This document shows, one piece after another, positions 35,754 to 44,991 of a stretch of 64,000 nt of DNA (position 1 is the first letter of the stretch; the number at the start of each line of letters is the position of its first letter). The notes under the pieces were generated by a model. The model was not told where the DNA came from. It made no database searches and was given only the letters and a program-made list of their open reading frames with translations. Source of the DNA: Pedobacter faecalis (GTDB lineage Bacteria > Bacteroidota > Bacteroidia > Sphingobacteriales > Sphingobacteriaceae). Both the position numbers and the translations under genes were made by a program. The stretch lies in assembly GCF_030182585.1 (NCBI RefSeq), contig NZ_JARXOW010000002.1, positions 62,001 through 126,000 on the forward strand, given 5' to 3'.

Positions 35754-36719
35754 ATGCAACGTCCGAGAAGATTGAGAAAGAACCCTGTTGTGAGGGAGAT
35801 GGTTGCGGAAACCAGAGTCTCTAAGGATATGTTTATCTATCCTTACTTTGTAGTTCCGGGTAAAGATGTGGTTAGGGAAATAGGCGCGATGCCAGGGGTG
35901 AGTCATTTTTCTGAAGACACTTTAATCCGCGATGTAGAAAAAGGCCTGAAACTGGGCATCAATAAAATTATGCTGTTTGGCGTTGGCGATGAAAAAAGTG
36001 CCGATGCACACTCGGCTTATCACGACGACTCGTTGGTGCCTTCTGCAGTCAGAGCACTGAAAACTCAATTTGGGGAAGACTTGTATGTGGTGACCGACGT
36101 ATGTGTTTGCTCGTATACCACGCATGGCCATTGCGGTATTCTGGAAAATGACTACGTACAGAATGACGCGACGGTAGAAGTTATCGCAAAGATGGCTTTA
36201 ACCCATGCTCAGGCTGGGGCAGATATGCTGGCGCCGTCAGACATGATGGATGGCAGGGTCGCTGCCATGAGAAGTGTGCTGGATGGCGAAGGCTACGTAA
36301 ACACCGCAATCATGTCTCATGCAACTAAGTTTGCTTCCGCATATTACGGCCCGTTCCGGGAGGCGGCCGATTGTGCACCTGGAAAGGGTGATCGCAAGGC
36401 TTATCAGATGGACTTCAGAAATGGTCAGGAGGCGGTTAGAGAGGCCATGCTGGATGAGAGCGAGGGTGCAGATGTACTTATGGTGAAACCTGCACTGGCA
36501 TATCTTGATGTAATCCATAATCTTAAACAGCACACCGATCTGCCTATTGCATGTTATAATGTGTCGGGCGAATATGCAATGGTTAAAGCAGCTGCCGAGA
36601 AGGGCTGGATAGATGAGCAAAAGGTAGTAATGGAGACAATGCACGCCTTTGCGAGAGCTGGGGCAAGTATAATTACCACCTATCATATAAGGGATATTTT
36701 AGAGAAGAACTGGATGTAA
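35754..36719 (+). CDS. hemB: Porphobilinogen synthase
   Basis: Cytoplasmic condensation of two 5-aminolevulinate molecules to porphobilinogen. The 321-residue protein shows the metal-binding loop DVCVCSYTTHGHCG with three Cys and a His, the first active-site Lys region SHATKFASAYYGPF and the second VKPALAYLDVI. The three-Cys loop indicates a zinc-dependent form. The ATG at 35754 starts with MQRPRRLRK, the family's usual N-terminus. hemL starts one base after its stop codon. Confidence 0.96.
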   Translation: MQRPRRLRKNPVVREMVAETRVSKDMFIYPYFVVPGKDVVREIGAMPGVSHFSEDTLIRDVEKGLKLGINKIMLFGVGDEKSADAHSAYHDDSLVPSAVRALKTQFGEDLYVVTDVCVCSYTTHGHCGILENDYVQNDATVEVIAKMALTHAQAGADMLAPSDMMDGRVAAMRSVLDGEGYVNTAIMSHATKFASAYYGPFREAADCAPGKGDRKAYQMDFRNGQEAVREAMLDESEGADVLMVKPALAYLDVIHNLKQHTDLPIACYNVSGEYAMVKAAAEKGWIDEQKVVMETMHAFARAGASIITTYHIRDILEKNWM

Positions 36720-36720
36720 T

Positions 36721-38094
36721 ATGTTGGAGTCATTAAAAAAAATCTTTTCAGGGAATGAGGGAGACGTACCAGTAAATACTGGATCTAAGCCCGATATCTC
36801 ACGTGAAAAATCGGCCGAGCTGTACGAGAGAGCAAAAAAATACTTTCCGGGTGGGGTAAATTCTCCTGTAAGAGCCTTTAAATCGGTGTATGGAACACCT
36901 TTGTTCATCCAGAAAGGTGACGGTTGTTACGTATGGGATGCCGATGGAAATCAATTCATAGATTTTTGCGGAAGCTGGGGGCCGCTTATCCTTGGACACA
37001 ACCATTCGAAAGTCCGGGAAAAGGTAACGGAGGTCATGCAGAATGGGATGAGTTTCGGCGCCCCGACGATACTGGAGAATGAGCTGGCAGAGCTGATCAT
37101 AAAAAACAACCGCTTCGTCGAAAAGATCCGGTTTACGAGTTCAGGCACTGAGGCAGTAATGTCTGCCATCAGATTGGCCCGCGGCTATACCGGCCGCGAC
37201 AAGATCATTAAGTTCGAGGGTTGCTATCATGGACACAGCGATTCCCTGCTTGTGAAGGCAGGATCCGGATTGGTGACTTTCGGAGAGACTTCGTCAGCCG
37301 GGGTGCCGAGATCATTTGCGGAAGAAACCGTGGTAATTCCCTTAAATGATGTCGCTGCACTGGAGCAGGCGTTCATGCAATTCAAGGATCAGGTGGCAGC
37401 GGTAATTATTGAAGGTATTCCGGCCAACAACGGCTTGCTGATGCAAACCGAAGAATATATGAAATCGCTTGAGCAGATATGTCGGGATAACCAGGCGTTG
37501 CTGATCCTCGACGAGGTGATTACAGGTTTCAGACTGGGGTTTGAAGGCGCTGCCGGTTATTACGGGATAAAACCTGACATTGTTACCTATGGTAAAATAA
37601 TCGGTGGTGGGCTACCAGTAGGTATGTACGGTGCTTCATCAGAAATTATGAGCCATATATCGCCCGACGGCGGCGTGTATCAGGCAGGTACCTTGTCTGG
37701 GAACCCGGTGGCTATGGCAGCGGGAATAGCTCAACTCACCGAACTGCTGCGTTCTGGTTTTTATAAAGAGCTGAATAACAAGGCTGGCGAATTTGCTGCG
37801 AGCATCCAGCGGTTTGCAACGGCGCGGAACTATAAATTAACGGTGTTTAGTGTCGGCTCTATTTTCTGGTTTGCATTTACCGACAAAGACCAAATACGTT
37901 GTGCGGAAGATATTGACCCGCAAAGCATGGAAAAATTTAAACACTTGCACCGGGAACTCTTGAACCGCGGTATTTACATCGGACCTTCAGGTTACGAGGT
38001 TGGTTTTGTTTCGGCTGCCCATACCAAAATTGAGCTGGAGAAAGCGAAGCGTGCGATTTTTGATAGTCTGGATATCGTGTTTCGAAATAAGTAA
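36721..38094 (+). CDS. hemL: Glutamate-1-semialdehyde 2,1-aminomutase
   Basis: PLP enzyme converting glutamate-1-semialdehyde to 5-aminolevulinate. Conserved features are YFPGGVNSPVRAF, the glycine-rich SSGTEAVMSAIRLARG, LLILDEVITGFRLG with the PLP-contacting Asp, and VTYGKIIGGGLPVGMYG with the Schiff-base Lys. With 457 residues it is longer than typical (about 430) because of an N-terminal extension of roughly 27 residues (MLESLKKIFSG...), for which no later ATG offers an alternative. It is followed by a two-component system rather than the next heme gene. Confidence 0.95.
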   Translation: MLESLKKIFSGNEGDVPVNTGSKPDISREKSAELYERAKKYFPGGVNSPVRAFKSVYGTPLFIQKGDGCYVWDADGNQFIDFCGSWGPLILGHNHSKVREKVTEVMQNGMSFGAPTILENELAELIIKNNRFVEKIRFTSSGTEAVMSAIRLARGYTGRDKIIKFEGCYHGHSDSLLVKAGSGLVTFGETSSAGVPRSFAEETVVIPLNDVAALEQAFMQFKDQVAAVIIEGIPANNGLLMQTEEYMKSLEQICRDNQALLILDEVITGFRLGFEGAAGYYGIKPDIVTYGKIIGGGLPVGMYGASSEIMSHISPDGGVYQAGTLSGNPVAMAAGIAQLTELLRSGFYKELNNKAGEFAASIQRFATARNYKLTVFSVGSIFWFAFTDKDQIRCAEDIDPQSMEKFKHLHRELLNRGIYIGPSGYEVGFVSAAHTKIELEKAKRAIFDSLDIVFRNK

Positions 38095-38129
38095 TTTATT
38101 ATATATATTTATACGGAAATTACCCTGCT

Positions 38130-38996
38130 TTGAAGAAATCTATTATCATCTTCTATCTTTTGCTGCTCTATTCCCTTGTACAACTGATTTCCTGGGGTGC
38201 GATGGTAGTGCGGCTTGAGCGGTCGAGGATGGCTATGGTGATGGGCGAAGGCTCGGTTTTCCTGTTCCTGCTTTGTGTGGGCGCATATTTTCTTCATCGT
38301 GCCATCAAAAAAGAGGATCGCCTGAGGGAACAGCAGCAGAATTTTCTTTTGTCGGTCACGCATGAGCTTAAATCGCCGCTGGCGGCGATCAAGCTGTCCC
38401 TGCAAACAATTATTAAACGCGATTTGGACCGGCCCAGGCAAGTTTCCCTGCTCAATAATTCATTGAAAGATATTGAGCGGTTGGACGACCTTGTTGAAAA
38501 CATGTTACTGGCCACCAAGATTGAGAACCGATCCTATTCTTTTCCTAAAGAAGAGTTCGATTTTTCGGAATTGGTTACAAAAATCACCGACCGTTTACAG
38601 ATTCATTCCTGTGGATGCGAGCAGGTTATTAAACAGAAAATAGAACCCGGAGTCAAGTTAGTCGGAGACCAGTTTGCCCTGGCTTCCGTCGTCACTAATC
38701 TGGTAGAGAATGCAGTTAAATATTCAGGGCCTTGTGCGGAGGTTGGGGTAGAATTAACAATGAGAGACGGACATCCGTTTATGAGTGTGTCTGACAGGGG
38801 GCCGGGCGTACCTGACGCAGAAAAGATGCTGATTTTCGACAAATTTTACCGCGTTGGTGACGAAAATGTCAGAAAATCGAAGGGTACAGGTTTGGGCCTG
38901 TTTATTGTTAAAGAAGTTTTACAGAACCACGGTGCCGACATTAGCGTAAAGGACAATACGCCGCAGGGTGCCATTTTTGAAATTATATTTAATTGA
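38130..38996 (+). CDS. Sensor histidine kinase
   Basis: A 288-residue kinase with two membrane helices (residues 4-26 and 42-58) and almost no periplasmic part, so it probably senses a membrane or cytoplasmic signal. The phospho-acceptor is His78 in SVTHELKSPLAAIK; the ATPase domain has N box NLVENAVKYSG, G1 DRGPGVPD and G2 GTGLGLFIVKE. The start is a TTG at 38130, which gives a membrane helix at once. The response regulator begins two bases after its stop. The placement between hemL and hemE suggests control of the heme pathway or of a heme-related stress; this is inference. Confidence 0.9.
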   Translation: MKKSIIIFYLLLLYSLVQLISWGAMVVRLERSRMAMVMGEGSVFLFLLCVGAYFLHRAIKKEDRLREQQQNFLLSVTHELKSPLAAIKLSLQTIIKRDLDRPRQVSLLNNSLKDIERLDDLVENMLLATKIENRSYSFPKEEFDFSELVTKITDRLQIHSCGCEQVIKQKIEPGVKLVGDQFALASVVTNLVENAVKYSGPCAEVGVELTMRDGHPFMSVSDRGPGVPDAEKMLIFDKFYRVGDENVRKSKGTGLGLFIVKEVLQNHGADISVKDNTPQGAIFEIIFN

Positions 38997-38997
38997 T

Positions 38998-39702
38998 ATG
39001 TCACAGAAATTAAGAATACTGCTGGTCGAGGATGAAGACCACTTACTGGATGCCATAAAGCTCAATCTCGAACTGGAGGGGTACAAGGTCCATGCTGTAA
39101 AAGATGGTAAAACTGCTTTAAAAGTTTTCAAAGAGGAGCGGTTCAATCTGATCGTTCTGGACGTCATGCTTCCGGAAATGGATGGTTTTCAGGTCTGCGA
39201 AACGATCCGCCTGGAGAATACAGAGGTTCCAATCCTGTTTCTTACCGCTAAAAATACCAGTGAAGACCGCGTAATGGGCTTGAAAAAAGGTGCAGACGAC
39301 TATCTTGTTAAGCCGTTTAACCTGGAGGAGCTGATCTTGCGGGTAGGTATTCTGGTTAAACGCAGTATGAAAGCAGACGACCTGAAAGAGCTGAATTCTT
39401 ATAAAATAGGTGATAAGACCATATATTTTAACTCTTTTGAGCTTAAACATGATGACGGTACCATCGTTCCCCTTACCAAGAAGGAAACCATGCTGCTGAA
39501 ACTGCTCATCGAGCGCAAAAACGAGGCTGTTTCCCGTGAACAGATTTTGGAAACCGTCTGGAACTATGATGTTTACCCATCAACGCGCACTATCGACAAC
39601 TTCATTCTTACCTTCAGAAAGTACTTCGAGCCGGATCAAAAAAATCCGGTATACTTCCATTCGATCAGGGGTGTAGGTTATAAATTTACCGATACGCATT
39701 AA
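38998..39702 (+). CDS. OmpR/PhoB-type response regulator
   Basis: A 234-residue transcription factor. The receiver has the acidic pair in LLVEDEDH, the phospho-acceptor Asp55 in LIVLDVMLPEMDG, Thr83 in LTAKN and Lys105 in YLVKPF. The C-terminal winged helix contains REQILETVWNYD and the recognition segment RTIDNFILTFRKYF. The ATG at 38998 is used; the frame that starts at 38968 overlaps the kinase 3' end and is rejected. Its partner kinase is directly upstream, and its stop overlaps the next start by one base (TAATG). Confidence 0.92.
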   Translation: MSQKLRILLVEDEDHLLDAIKLNLELEGYKVHAVKDGKTALKVFKEERFNLIVLDVMLPEMDGFQVCETIRLENTEVPILFLTAKNTSEDRVMGLKKGADDYLVKPFNLEELILRVGILVKRSMKADDLKELNSYKIGDKTIYFNSFELKHDDGTIVPLTKKETMLLKLLIERKNEAVSREQILETVWNYDVYPSTRTIDNFILTFRKYFEPDQKNPVYFHSIRGVGYKFTDTH

Positions 39703-40217
39703 TGTACAATAATACAGGCAGGTATGCCATAATGGCACTTCTGATCAGTGTCGCTGTGGTATGCTTTTTTATGGAGCAGATGCAGCTTGCCGCGCTGGCC
39801 GGACTGTTCTTGTGTTATGTGATCTGGAGTCACTTCAAACACAGTTCCGTAGTAATGGCTGCACGATTTTATCAGAATGGTGACTATGAGCGTGCTGCCA
39901 GGTTGCTGGATGAAGTACCTAATCCTGACCGTTTGGCCAGAAGCAGGAGGGGATATTACGAATTTATGCGTGGTAATATTGCCTTAAAGAAAGAACTTTA
40001 CGACGACGCGGAGTATCATTTCCAGGTAGCCAGCCGTTTTCCCATGGGGGGAAGAAATGATAAAGCCTTCGTCCTGATCCATCTGGCCAACCTTTCCCTG
40101 CGCAAGCTAGACAGAGATAAAACCAGAGCATATCTGGCCAAGGCCAGGGAGATGGTGAGTACACCTAAGGCAAAAGAACTAATAGATAAATTGGAACGAG
40201 AATTAAATCGCTTATAA
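39702..40217 (+). CDS. Membrane-anchored TPR-like protein
   Basis: A 171-residue protein with two N-terminal hydrophobic helices (residues 8-24 and 28-44) and a cytoplasmic or periplasmic helical part. The segment YQNGDYERAARLLDEVP is followed by RGNIALKKELYDDAEYHFQVA and LANLSLRKLDRDKTRAYLAKA, which fits two to three degenerate TPR repeats. Its start overlaps the response regulator stop (TAATG), so it belongs to the two-component unit and may act as an accessory scaffold. Function unknown. Confidence 0.7.
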   Translation: MYNNTGRYAIMALLISVAVVCFFMEQMQLAALAGLFLCYVIWSHFKHSSVVMAARFYQNGDYERAARLLDEVPNPDRLARSRRGYYEFMRGNIALKKELYDDAEYHFQVASRFPMGGRNDKAFVLIHLANLSLRKLDRDKTRAYLAKAREMVSTPKAKELIDKLERELNRL

Positions 40218-40228
40218 TAACAACACAG

Positions 40229-41251
40229 ATGAATACCTTATTTTTAGATGCAGCATTTTCAAAGCAAACAGAACGTCCACCGGTATGGATGATGCGCCAG
40301 GCTGGCCGTTTCATGCCTGAATATTGGGAGATCAAAAACAAGTATTCCTTCCTGGAAATGTGTAAGACACCTGAAATTGCTGCCGATGTAACTATGTTAC
40401 CGGTAGACTTGTTGGGTATCGATGCAGCGATTCTATTTTCGGATATCCTGGTCACCGGAGAAGCAATGGGTGGCGATTTGAGTTTCACCCAGGGCATCGG
40501 TCCTAAATTCGCAAATCCGGTTCGCACTGCAGCAGATGTGGACGCACTCGAAGTTGATGTGCTCGACCGCTTACAATACGTTGCCGACGCCATTAAAGTT
40601 ATTCAGCAACGCCTGAACGGCAGCATTCCTTTGATCGGCTTTGCAGGTGCGCCATTCACCGTAATGAGTTATCTGGTAGAAGGAGGTTCGTCCAAGGACT
40701 TCAAAACTACCAAACTGCTTATCCATAATGAACCTGAACTTGCCCATCGATTGCTGGCAAAAATTGCGCGTGTGACAGCAGACTACCTGAATCTGCAGAT
40801 TGCAGCAGGTGTCAATGCAGTACAAATATTCGATAGCTGGGCGCTGGCATTGTCCTGGAATGACTACCAGGAATTTTCCCATCGGTATATCAAAGAGATC
40901 ATAGCCAATTTAAACCGTAAGGATATTCCTGTCATCTCATTCTGTAAAGGCAGCTCCGTCTTTGCTCCGATTATGGCAGAGGCCAATCCAGATGTGGTGT
41001 CGGTTGACTGGAACGCAGATTTGCTGAACATAAAAAACAGCCTTCCAAATGGTATTGCTGTGCAGGGCAACCTAGATCCGCATATTCTATATGCCGATAA
41101 ACCGGTTATCAAAAAACATATCCTGCAACTCTTTGAGCGCATGCGCGGGCAAAACGGCTTTATCTTCAATCTGGGTCATGGAATCATGCCCGATATTCCC
41201 TTTGATCACGTAAAGTACGCTATCGAAGTCGTAAAAGAATTCAGATACTAA
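40229..41251 (+). CDS. hemE: Uroporphyrinogen decarboxylase
   Basis: Converts uroporphyrinogen III to coproporphyrinogen III in the cytoplasm. The 340-residue protein has the N-terminal signature RPPVWMMRQAGRFMPEYW with catalytic Arg residues, LLGIDAAILFSDIL with the catalytic Asp, and GFAGAPFTVMSYLVEGG. The C-terminal NLGHGIMPDIPFDHV is also conserved. It resumes the heme pathway after the two-component genes (12-bp gap) and is followed by hemJ after 8 bp. Confidence 0.96.
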   Translation: MNTLFLDAAFSKQTERPPVWMMRQAGRFMPEYWEIKNKYSFLEMCKTPEIAADVTMLPVDLLGIDAAILFSDILVTGEAMGGDLSFTQGIGPKFANPVRTAADVDALEVDVLDRLQYVADAIKVIQQRLNGSIPLIGFAGAPFTVMSYLVEGGSSKDFKTTKLLIHNEPELAHRLLAKIARVTADYLNLQIAAGVNAVQIFDSWALALSWNDYQEFSHRYIKEIIANLNRKDIPVISFCKGSSVFAPIMAEANPDVVSVDWNADLLNIKNSLPNGIAVQGNLDPHILYADKPVIKKHILQLFERMRGQNGFIFNLGHGIMPDIPFDHVKYAIEVVKEFRY

Positions 41252-41259
41252 TTCCCATT

Positions 41260-41805
41260 ATGCAGGCCTATTACTACATACTAGCCGTCCATATCACTTT
41301 CGTGGTAAGCTGGATGGCTGGCTTGTTTTATAGTGTCCGGCTTTTTATCTACCATACCGAGGCAAACGAACTTTCTGATACTGAGCGCAGCATATTACAG
41401 CAAGCTTACGGACGTATGGAACATAAACTGTGGTATATCATCACCGTACCAGCCATGGTGCTTACTTTGCTGGCAGGCATCGGCATGTTAGTCGTGAACC
41501 CGGCACTTTTGCAAATGCCCTGGCTTCATGTAAAGCTCGGTTTTGTACTGTTACTCGTTTTGTATCATTTCACATGCCAGCGCATCATGAAGCAACTGCA
41601 GACTGGTATTTTTAAATACAGCGCATTTCAGCTTCGTATGTGGAATGAGGTAGCTACTATACTGCTCGTGGCCATCGTCTTCACCGTTGTGTTAAAAAGT
41701 GCGGTCAACTGGATATACGGACTTATTGGGCTATTACTGTTTGCCATCATCATTATGGCCGCAGTAAAGTGGTACAAACACTACCGGAACAAACACGGAA
41801 ATTAA
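41260..41805 (+). CDS. hemJ: Protoporphyrinogen oxidase HemJ
   Basis: A 181-residue four- to five-helix membrane protein of the HemJ family (formerly UPF0093), which oxidises protoporphyrinogen IX. His11 in AVHITFVVSWMAGLFY and Lys92 in WLHVKLGFVLLL match the residues reported as essential in the family, and helix lengths fit. It is the last gene of the heme cluster. Genes for coproporphyrinogen oxidase and ferrochelatase are not in this window, so the pathway must be completed elsewhere. Confidence 0.9.
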   Translation: MQAYYYILAVHITFVVSWMAGLFYSVRLFIYHTEANELSDTERSILQQAYGRMEHKLWYIITVPAMVLTLLAGIGMLVVNPALLQMPWLHVKLGFVLLLVLYHFTCQRIMKQLQTGIFKYSAFQLRMWNEVATILLVAIVFTVVLKSAVNWIYGLIGLLLFAIIIMAAVKWYKHYRNKHGN

Positions 41806-41860
41806 TTTTCGAATAGCGTGCAACGTTTCTGCGAGCGCGTGCGTCTTACCACCATATAAC

Positions 41861-42427
41861 ATGAAATTGACGCAATATACCACAGAGGAACTTCTTAACG
41901 GCTGCAGGGCGGGTAACCGCAGGGTGCAGGAGGCCTTATACAGGCAGATGTCGGCCAAGATGCTTGCTGTATGTATGCGCTATGCCAGGGACGCGATGGA
42001 GGCCGAAGATATTCTTCAGAACGGTTTTATAAAGATATTTCAAAAGATCGGCGAATACAGGTCGGACGGTGCTTTCGAGGGCTGGATACGCCGCATAATG
42101 GTGAACACTGCGATTGAGCACTACAGGAAGAACAAACGCTCCATGCACATCGTGTCTATCGAAGAGACAACTGAACAGCCGTCAGGAAATATTAACCTTA
42201 ACAACCTCGGGATGCAGGACCTGATGAAAGTGATCCAGAAGCTGGCCGACGGCTACAGGATGGTATTCAACATGTATGCTATTGAAGGATACTCTCATAA
42301 AGAGATCGCCGAGTCGCTAGGAATATCAGAAGGGGCAAGCAAATCACAGCTTTCCAGGGCAAGGTCTATTCTGAAACAGGAAATTATCAAATTGGAGGGT
42401 ATTAATTATGCAACATATGCAGGATAA
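41861..42427 (+). CDS. ECF-type RNA polymerase sigma factor
   Basis: A 188-residue sigma factor with region 2 (MRYARDAMEAEDILQNGFIKIFQKI in two conserved parts, MRYARDAMEAEDILQ and GFIKIFQK) and region 4 (YSHKEIAESLGISEGASKSQLSRAR). There is no FecR/anti-sigma gene with a known domain next to it, but the next gene overlaps by 20 bp and encodes a single-pass membrane protein. The unit sigma, membrane protein, outer-membrane barrel suggests envelope stress sensing; the target promoters are unknown. Confidence 0.92.
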   Translation: MKLTQYTTEELLNGCRAGNRRVQEALYRQMSAKMLAVCMRYARDAMEAEDILQNGFIKIFQKIGEYRSDGAFEGWIRRIMVNTAIEHYRKNKRSMHIVSIEETTEQPSGNINLNNLGMQDLMKVIQKLADGYRMVFNMYAIEGYSHKEIAESLGISEGASKSQLSRARSILKQEIIKLEGINYATYAG

Positions 42428-43127
42428 AGAGTTCGATGAGCTATTCAAAATTAAGCTCGATCAGGTAGAAATAAAGCCGCCGGTTCAGCTTTGGGATAAA
42501 ATACAGGAGAATTTGGACGGACCGAAAAAGAGAAATGCCCCCGTGGCATACTGGGTGGCAGCCGCAGTAGTCATCATTTTAGGCGCCGTAGCATTACTGT
42601 CGCCCAATACCGAGAAGCTTCAGTTGCAAAGACCAGTTGCTGTCGAAACCCCGGTTGAGGTTTTGAAGGAAGAGCCAACAGCTCCAGCTATGCCCGTTAA
42701 AACGGCGAGTGAGAGAAAACCTGCTTATCAAAGCACACCGCTGGTTATTGCACCCAGAGTATCTGAGGATGAATTGCGGGAAAGTTTTGTAGCCATGCAA
42801 CCTAATCCGGTAACTGAGCGTCATGATATTAAGAAAGATAAAATAATTGAGATAAAGCCGACAGAACCTGCGGTTGCCACGCCAGATGAAGTTATGATGG
42901 CTGATGCCGGAATCTCGCCGGAAGCCCTGGCTCAGGCTACGACAGCTGAATCGGACGGGGAGAGGAAAGGCATACGCAACGCAGGAGATGTGATCAACTA
43001 TGTGGTTGGCAAGGTTGACAAGCGGGAAAGAAAGATCATTCAGTTTCGAACAGACGAAGATGACAATTCCTCATTGGTTTCTTTGAACATCGGTATTATA
43101 AAATTTAACAAAAGATCTGACAGATAA
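42408..43127 (+). CDS. Single-pass membrane protein, possible anti-sigma partner
   Basis: A 239-residue protein: an N-terminal charged part (FDELFKIKLDQVEIKPPVQLWDKI) preceding one transmembrane helix (about residues 46-64, VAYWVAAAVVIILGAVALL) and a long Pro/Glu-rich, probably disordered outer region. The start overlaps the sigma gene by 20 bp, which supports translational coupling. The topology and position match anti-sigma factors, but I see no zinc-type anti-sigma motif. A second in-frame ATG at 42417 is possible. Confidence 0.55.
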   Translation: MQHMQDKEFDELFKIKLDQVEIKPPVQLWDKIQENLDGPKKRNAPVAYWVAAAVVIILGAVALLSPNTEKLQLQRPVAVETPVEVLKEEPTAPAMPVKTASERKPAYQSTPLVIAPRVSEDELRESFVAMQPNPVTERHDIKKDKIIEIKPTEPAVATPDEVMMADAGISPEALAQATTAESDGERKGIRNAGDVINYVVGKVDKRERKIIQFRTDEDDNSSLVSLNIGIIKFNKRSDR

Positions 43128-43149
43128 AACATTATAAACACACACAAAA

Positions 43150-43965
43150 ATGAAAAACCTGATATTAACAGCACTCATGGTAAGCGGGCTTACCGGTGCC
43201 ATTGCCTCAACCGCTGCCGGACAGCAAGATTCCACCGCCAAGGAAAAGTCCAAGTGGCGCGACCGTAAGGAATACAGCGTAACACTCGGAATTCGTGATA
43301 CCGAGAGCAGCGATAGCACAAGACGGACCAAAGCCAGCAAGGGCAGATTCGTAGGCGGGCTTACCTTCACCCGGATCGATCTCGGATACAGCCGGTTGAT
43401 CGACAACGGCAGCTTTACACTTTCTCCCGAAAACGAGTTCCTGGATTACCGTGGTGGAAAAACCAGTACCTTCTCCTTCGATGTTGTACAAATGGGCTAC
43501 CGGTTTAACCAGAACTTTAAGATCTACGTTGCCGGAGGTTTCGATTGGACGCATATACGGTTGAACAAAGACATTACCATACAGCCAGATCAGCGCGAAT
43601 TAACCTACGTAGAGGAGGATATCCAATTCTCCAAGAACCGTTTTTCCAGCAGCTATGTACACATTCCGCTCAACTTCGAGCTAAGAACATCTGAAAACAG
43701 CAAAGGTAATCGCTTCTACTTCATTGCAGGCCCCGAGGTCAGCTTCCTGCTCAACGGTAAGGTTAAACAAAAGAGCGACGAGCGCGGTAAGCAGAAGTTC
43801 AAAGACGACTATAATTTTCAGGCGCTACGATACGGAGCTACCGCCAGGTTCGGTTATGCAGGTATAGGTTTCTTCACCAAGTTCTATTTCAACGATATGT
43901 TTGCCACCGATGCGCAGAAAGGGCTGAAAAACATGTCTTTCGGTATCACACTCGGACTGAACTAG
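43150..43965 (+). CDS. Outer-membrane beta-barrel protein
   Basis: A 271-residue secreted barrel with a signal peptide (residues 1-24, ending TAAG). The mature part has strands typical of an 8-stranded OmpA/PorT-like barrel, such as TFSFDVVQMGYRFNQNFKIYVAGGFDW in short pieces, and ends in MSFGITLGLN. Function unknown. It lies 22 bp after the putative anti-sigma gene, in the same direction, and so probably belongs to the sigma operon. Confidence 0.75.
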   Translation: MKNLILTALMVSGLTGAIASTAAGQQDSTAKEKSKWRDRKEYSVTLGIRDTESSDSTRRTKASKGRFVGGLTFTRIDLGYSRLIDNGSFTLSPENEFLDYRGGKTSTFSFDVVQMGYRFNQNFKIYVAGGFDWTHIRLNKDITIQPDQRELTYVEEDIQFSKNRFSSSYVHIPLNFELRTSENSKGNRFYFIAGPEVSFLLNGKVKQKSDERGKQKFKDDYNFQALRYGATARFGYAGIGFFTKFYFNDMFATDAQKGLKNMSFGITLGLN

Positions 43966-43982
43966 AAAGCCGCAATTTCTTT

Positions 43983-43990
43983 TATCTTTG
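43983..43990 (+). promoter_or_regulatory. Predicted -7 promoter element of the ABC ATPase gene
   Basis: TATCTTTG matches TAnnTTTG exactly and lies 4 bp upstream of the GTG start at 43995, so the mRNA would be nearly leaderless. Confidence 0.5.
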
Positions 43991-43994
43991 ACCT

Positions 43995-44990
43995 GTGCAA
44001 GAAGAAATCATTCAGGTCAGAAATCTCAGTAAACAATACCTGCCAGAGCTTCCGGCAGGTATTCGTCATATAAACTTTTCCGTAAACGCAGGAAGTATTG
44101 TAGCCATTATAGGCGAAAGCGGCAGCGGAAAATCGACCCTTTTAAAAGCCATTTATGGTGCCGTTAAAGTGGATGAGGGCGAGGTACTTTTCCAGGGAAA
44201 GCGCGTCTTAGGACCCGATGAGCAACTTATCCCGGGGCATAAAGAAATGAAGATGGTTACCCAGGATTTCTCCCTGAACATCTACGCCAAGGTGTACGAC
44301 AACATATCGTCTATGCTGTCCAACACCGATATCAAATCAAAGCACGAGAAGACCATTCAAATGATGGAACATCTGCGTATCTCTCACCTGAAAGACAAAA
44401 AGATTACACAGTTGAGCGGCGGCGAGCAGCAGCGTGTAGCTATCGCTAAGGCGCTGATCAGCGATACCGCTGTGCTATTGCTCGATGAACCCTTTAGCCA
44501 GGTAGACGCATTGCTTAAAAACCAGTTGAGGGCAGACATCAAACGCATTGCGCGCGAAACGGGCGTCACCGTCATCATGGTATCTCATGATCCGGCCGAC
44601 GGCCTGTTTCTGGCCGACGAGCTCTTAATCGTAAAAGACGGACAATTGCTTCAGAAGGGCGAGCCATCATACCTTTATAACCACCCTGAACACGTGTACA
44701 CAGCACGGATACTGGGCAATGCCAATGTGCTTAATACCAGTGAGGCCAGGCAACTTCAGCTCGAACCAGTCGGAGGACACCTGGTATTCTATCCAGAGTG
44801 GGTGCATCTTGGAAGCAGTTGGAACAGCCGCAAATACGAAGTTAAAGATGTTTATTACAAAGGATTTTATGAGGAGCTTTTGCTATACCGCAACGGTGTA
44901 CACATCAGGGCTATCCAACTTAACCGCGGCGAACATCGAAGACACGATTATGTCCAGGCGGAGATCAGTAAGACGCTCGCAATACATTAA
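43995..44990 (+). CDS. ABC transporter ATP-binding protein, orphan
   Basis: A 331-residue ATPase: Walker A GESGSGKST, Q-loop in VTQDFSLN, signature LSGGEQQRVAIAKAL, Walker B LLLDEPFSQVDALL, and His in VSHDP. The C-terminal 90 residues form a TOBE-like regulatory part (VYFYPEWVHLGSS). This layout is that of PotA/FbpC/MalK-type importers, but no permease or binding protein is adjacent, so its partners must be encoded elsewhere. It starts with GTG right after a consensus promoter element, 29 bp after the barrel gene. Confidence 0.88.
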   Translation: MQEEIIQVRNLSKQYLPELPAGIRHINFSVNAGSIVAIIGESGSGKSTLLKAIYGAVKVDEGEVLFQGKRVLGPDEQLIPGHKEMKMVTQDFSLNIYAKVYDNISSMLSNTDIKSKHEKTIQMMEHLRISHLKDKKITQLSGGEQQRVAIAKALISDTAVLLLDEPFSQVDALLKNQLRADIKRIARETGVTVIMVSHDPADGLFLADELLIVKDGQLLQKGEPSYLYNHPEHVYTARILGNANVLNTSEARQLQLEPVGGHLVFYPEWVHLGSSWNSRKYEVKDVYYKGFYEELLLYRNGVHIRAIQLNRGEHRRHDYVQAEISKTLAIH

Positions 44991-44991
44991 T

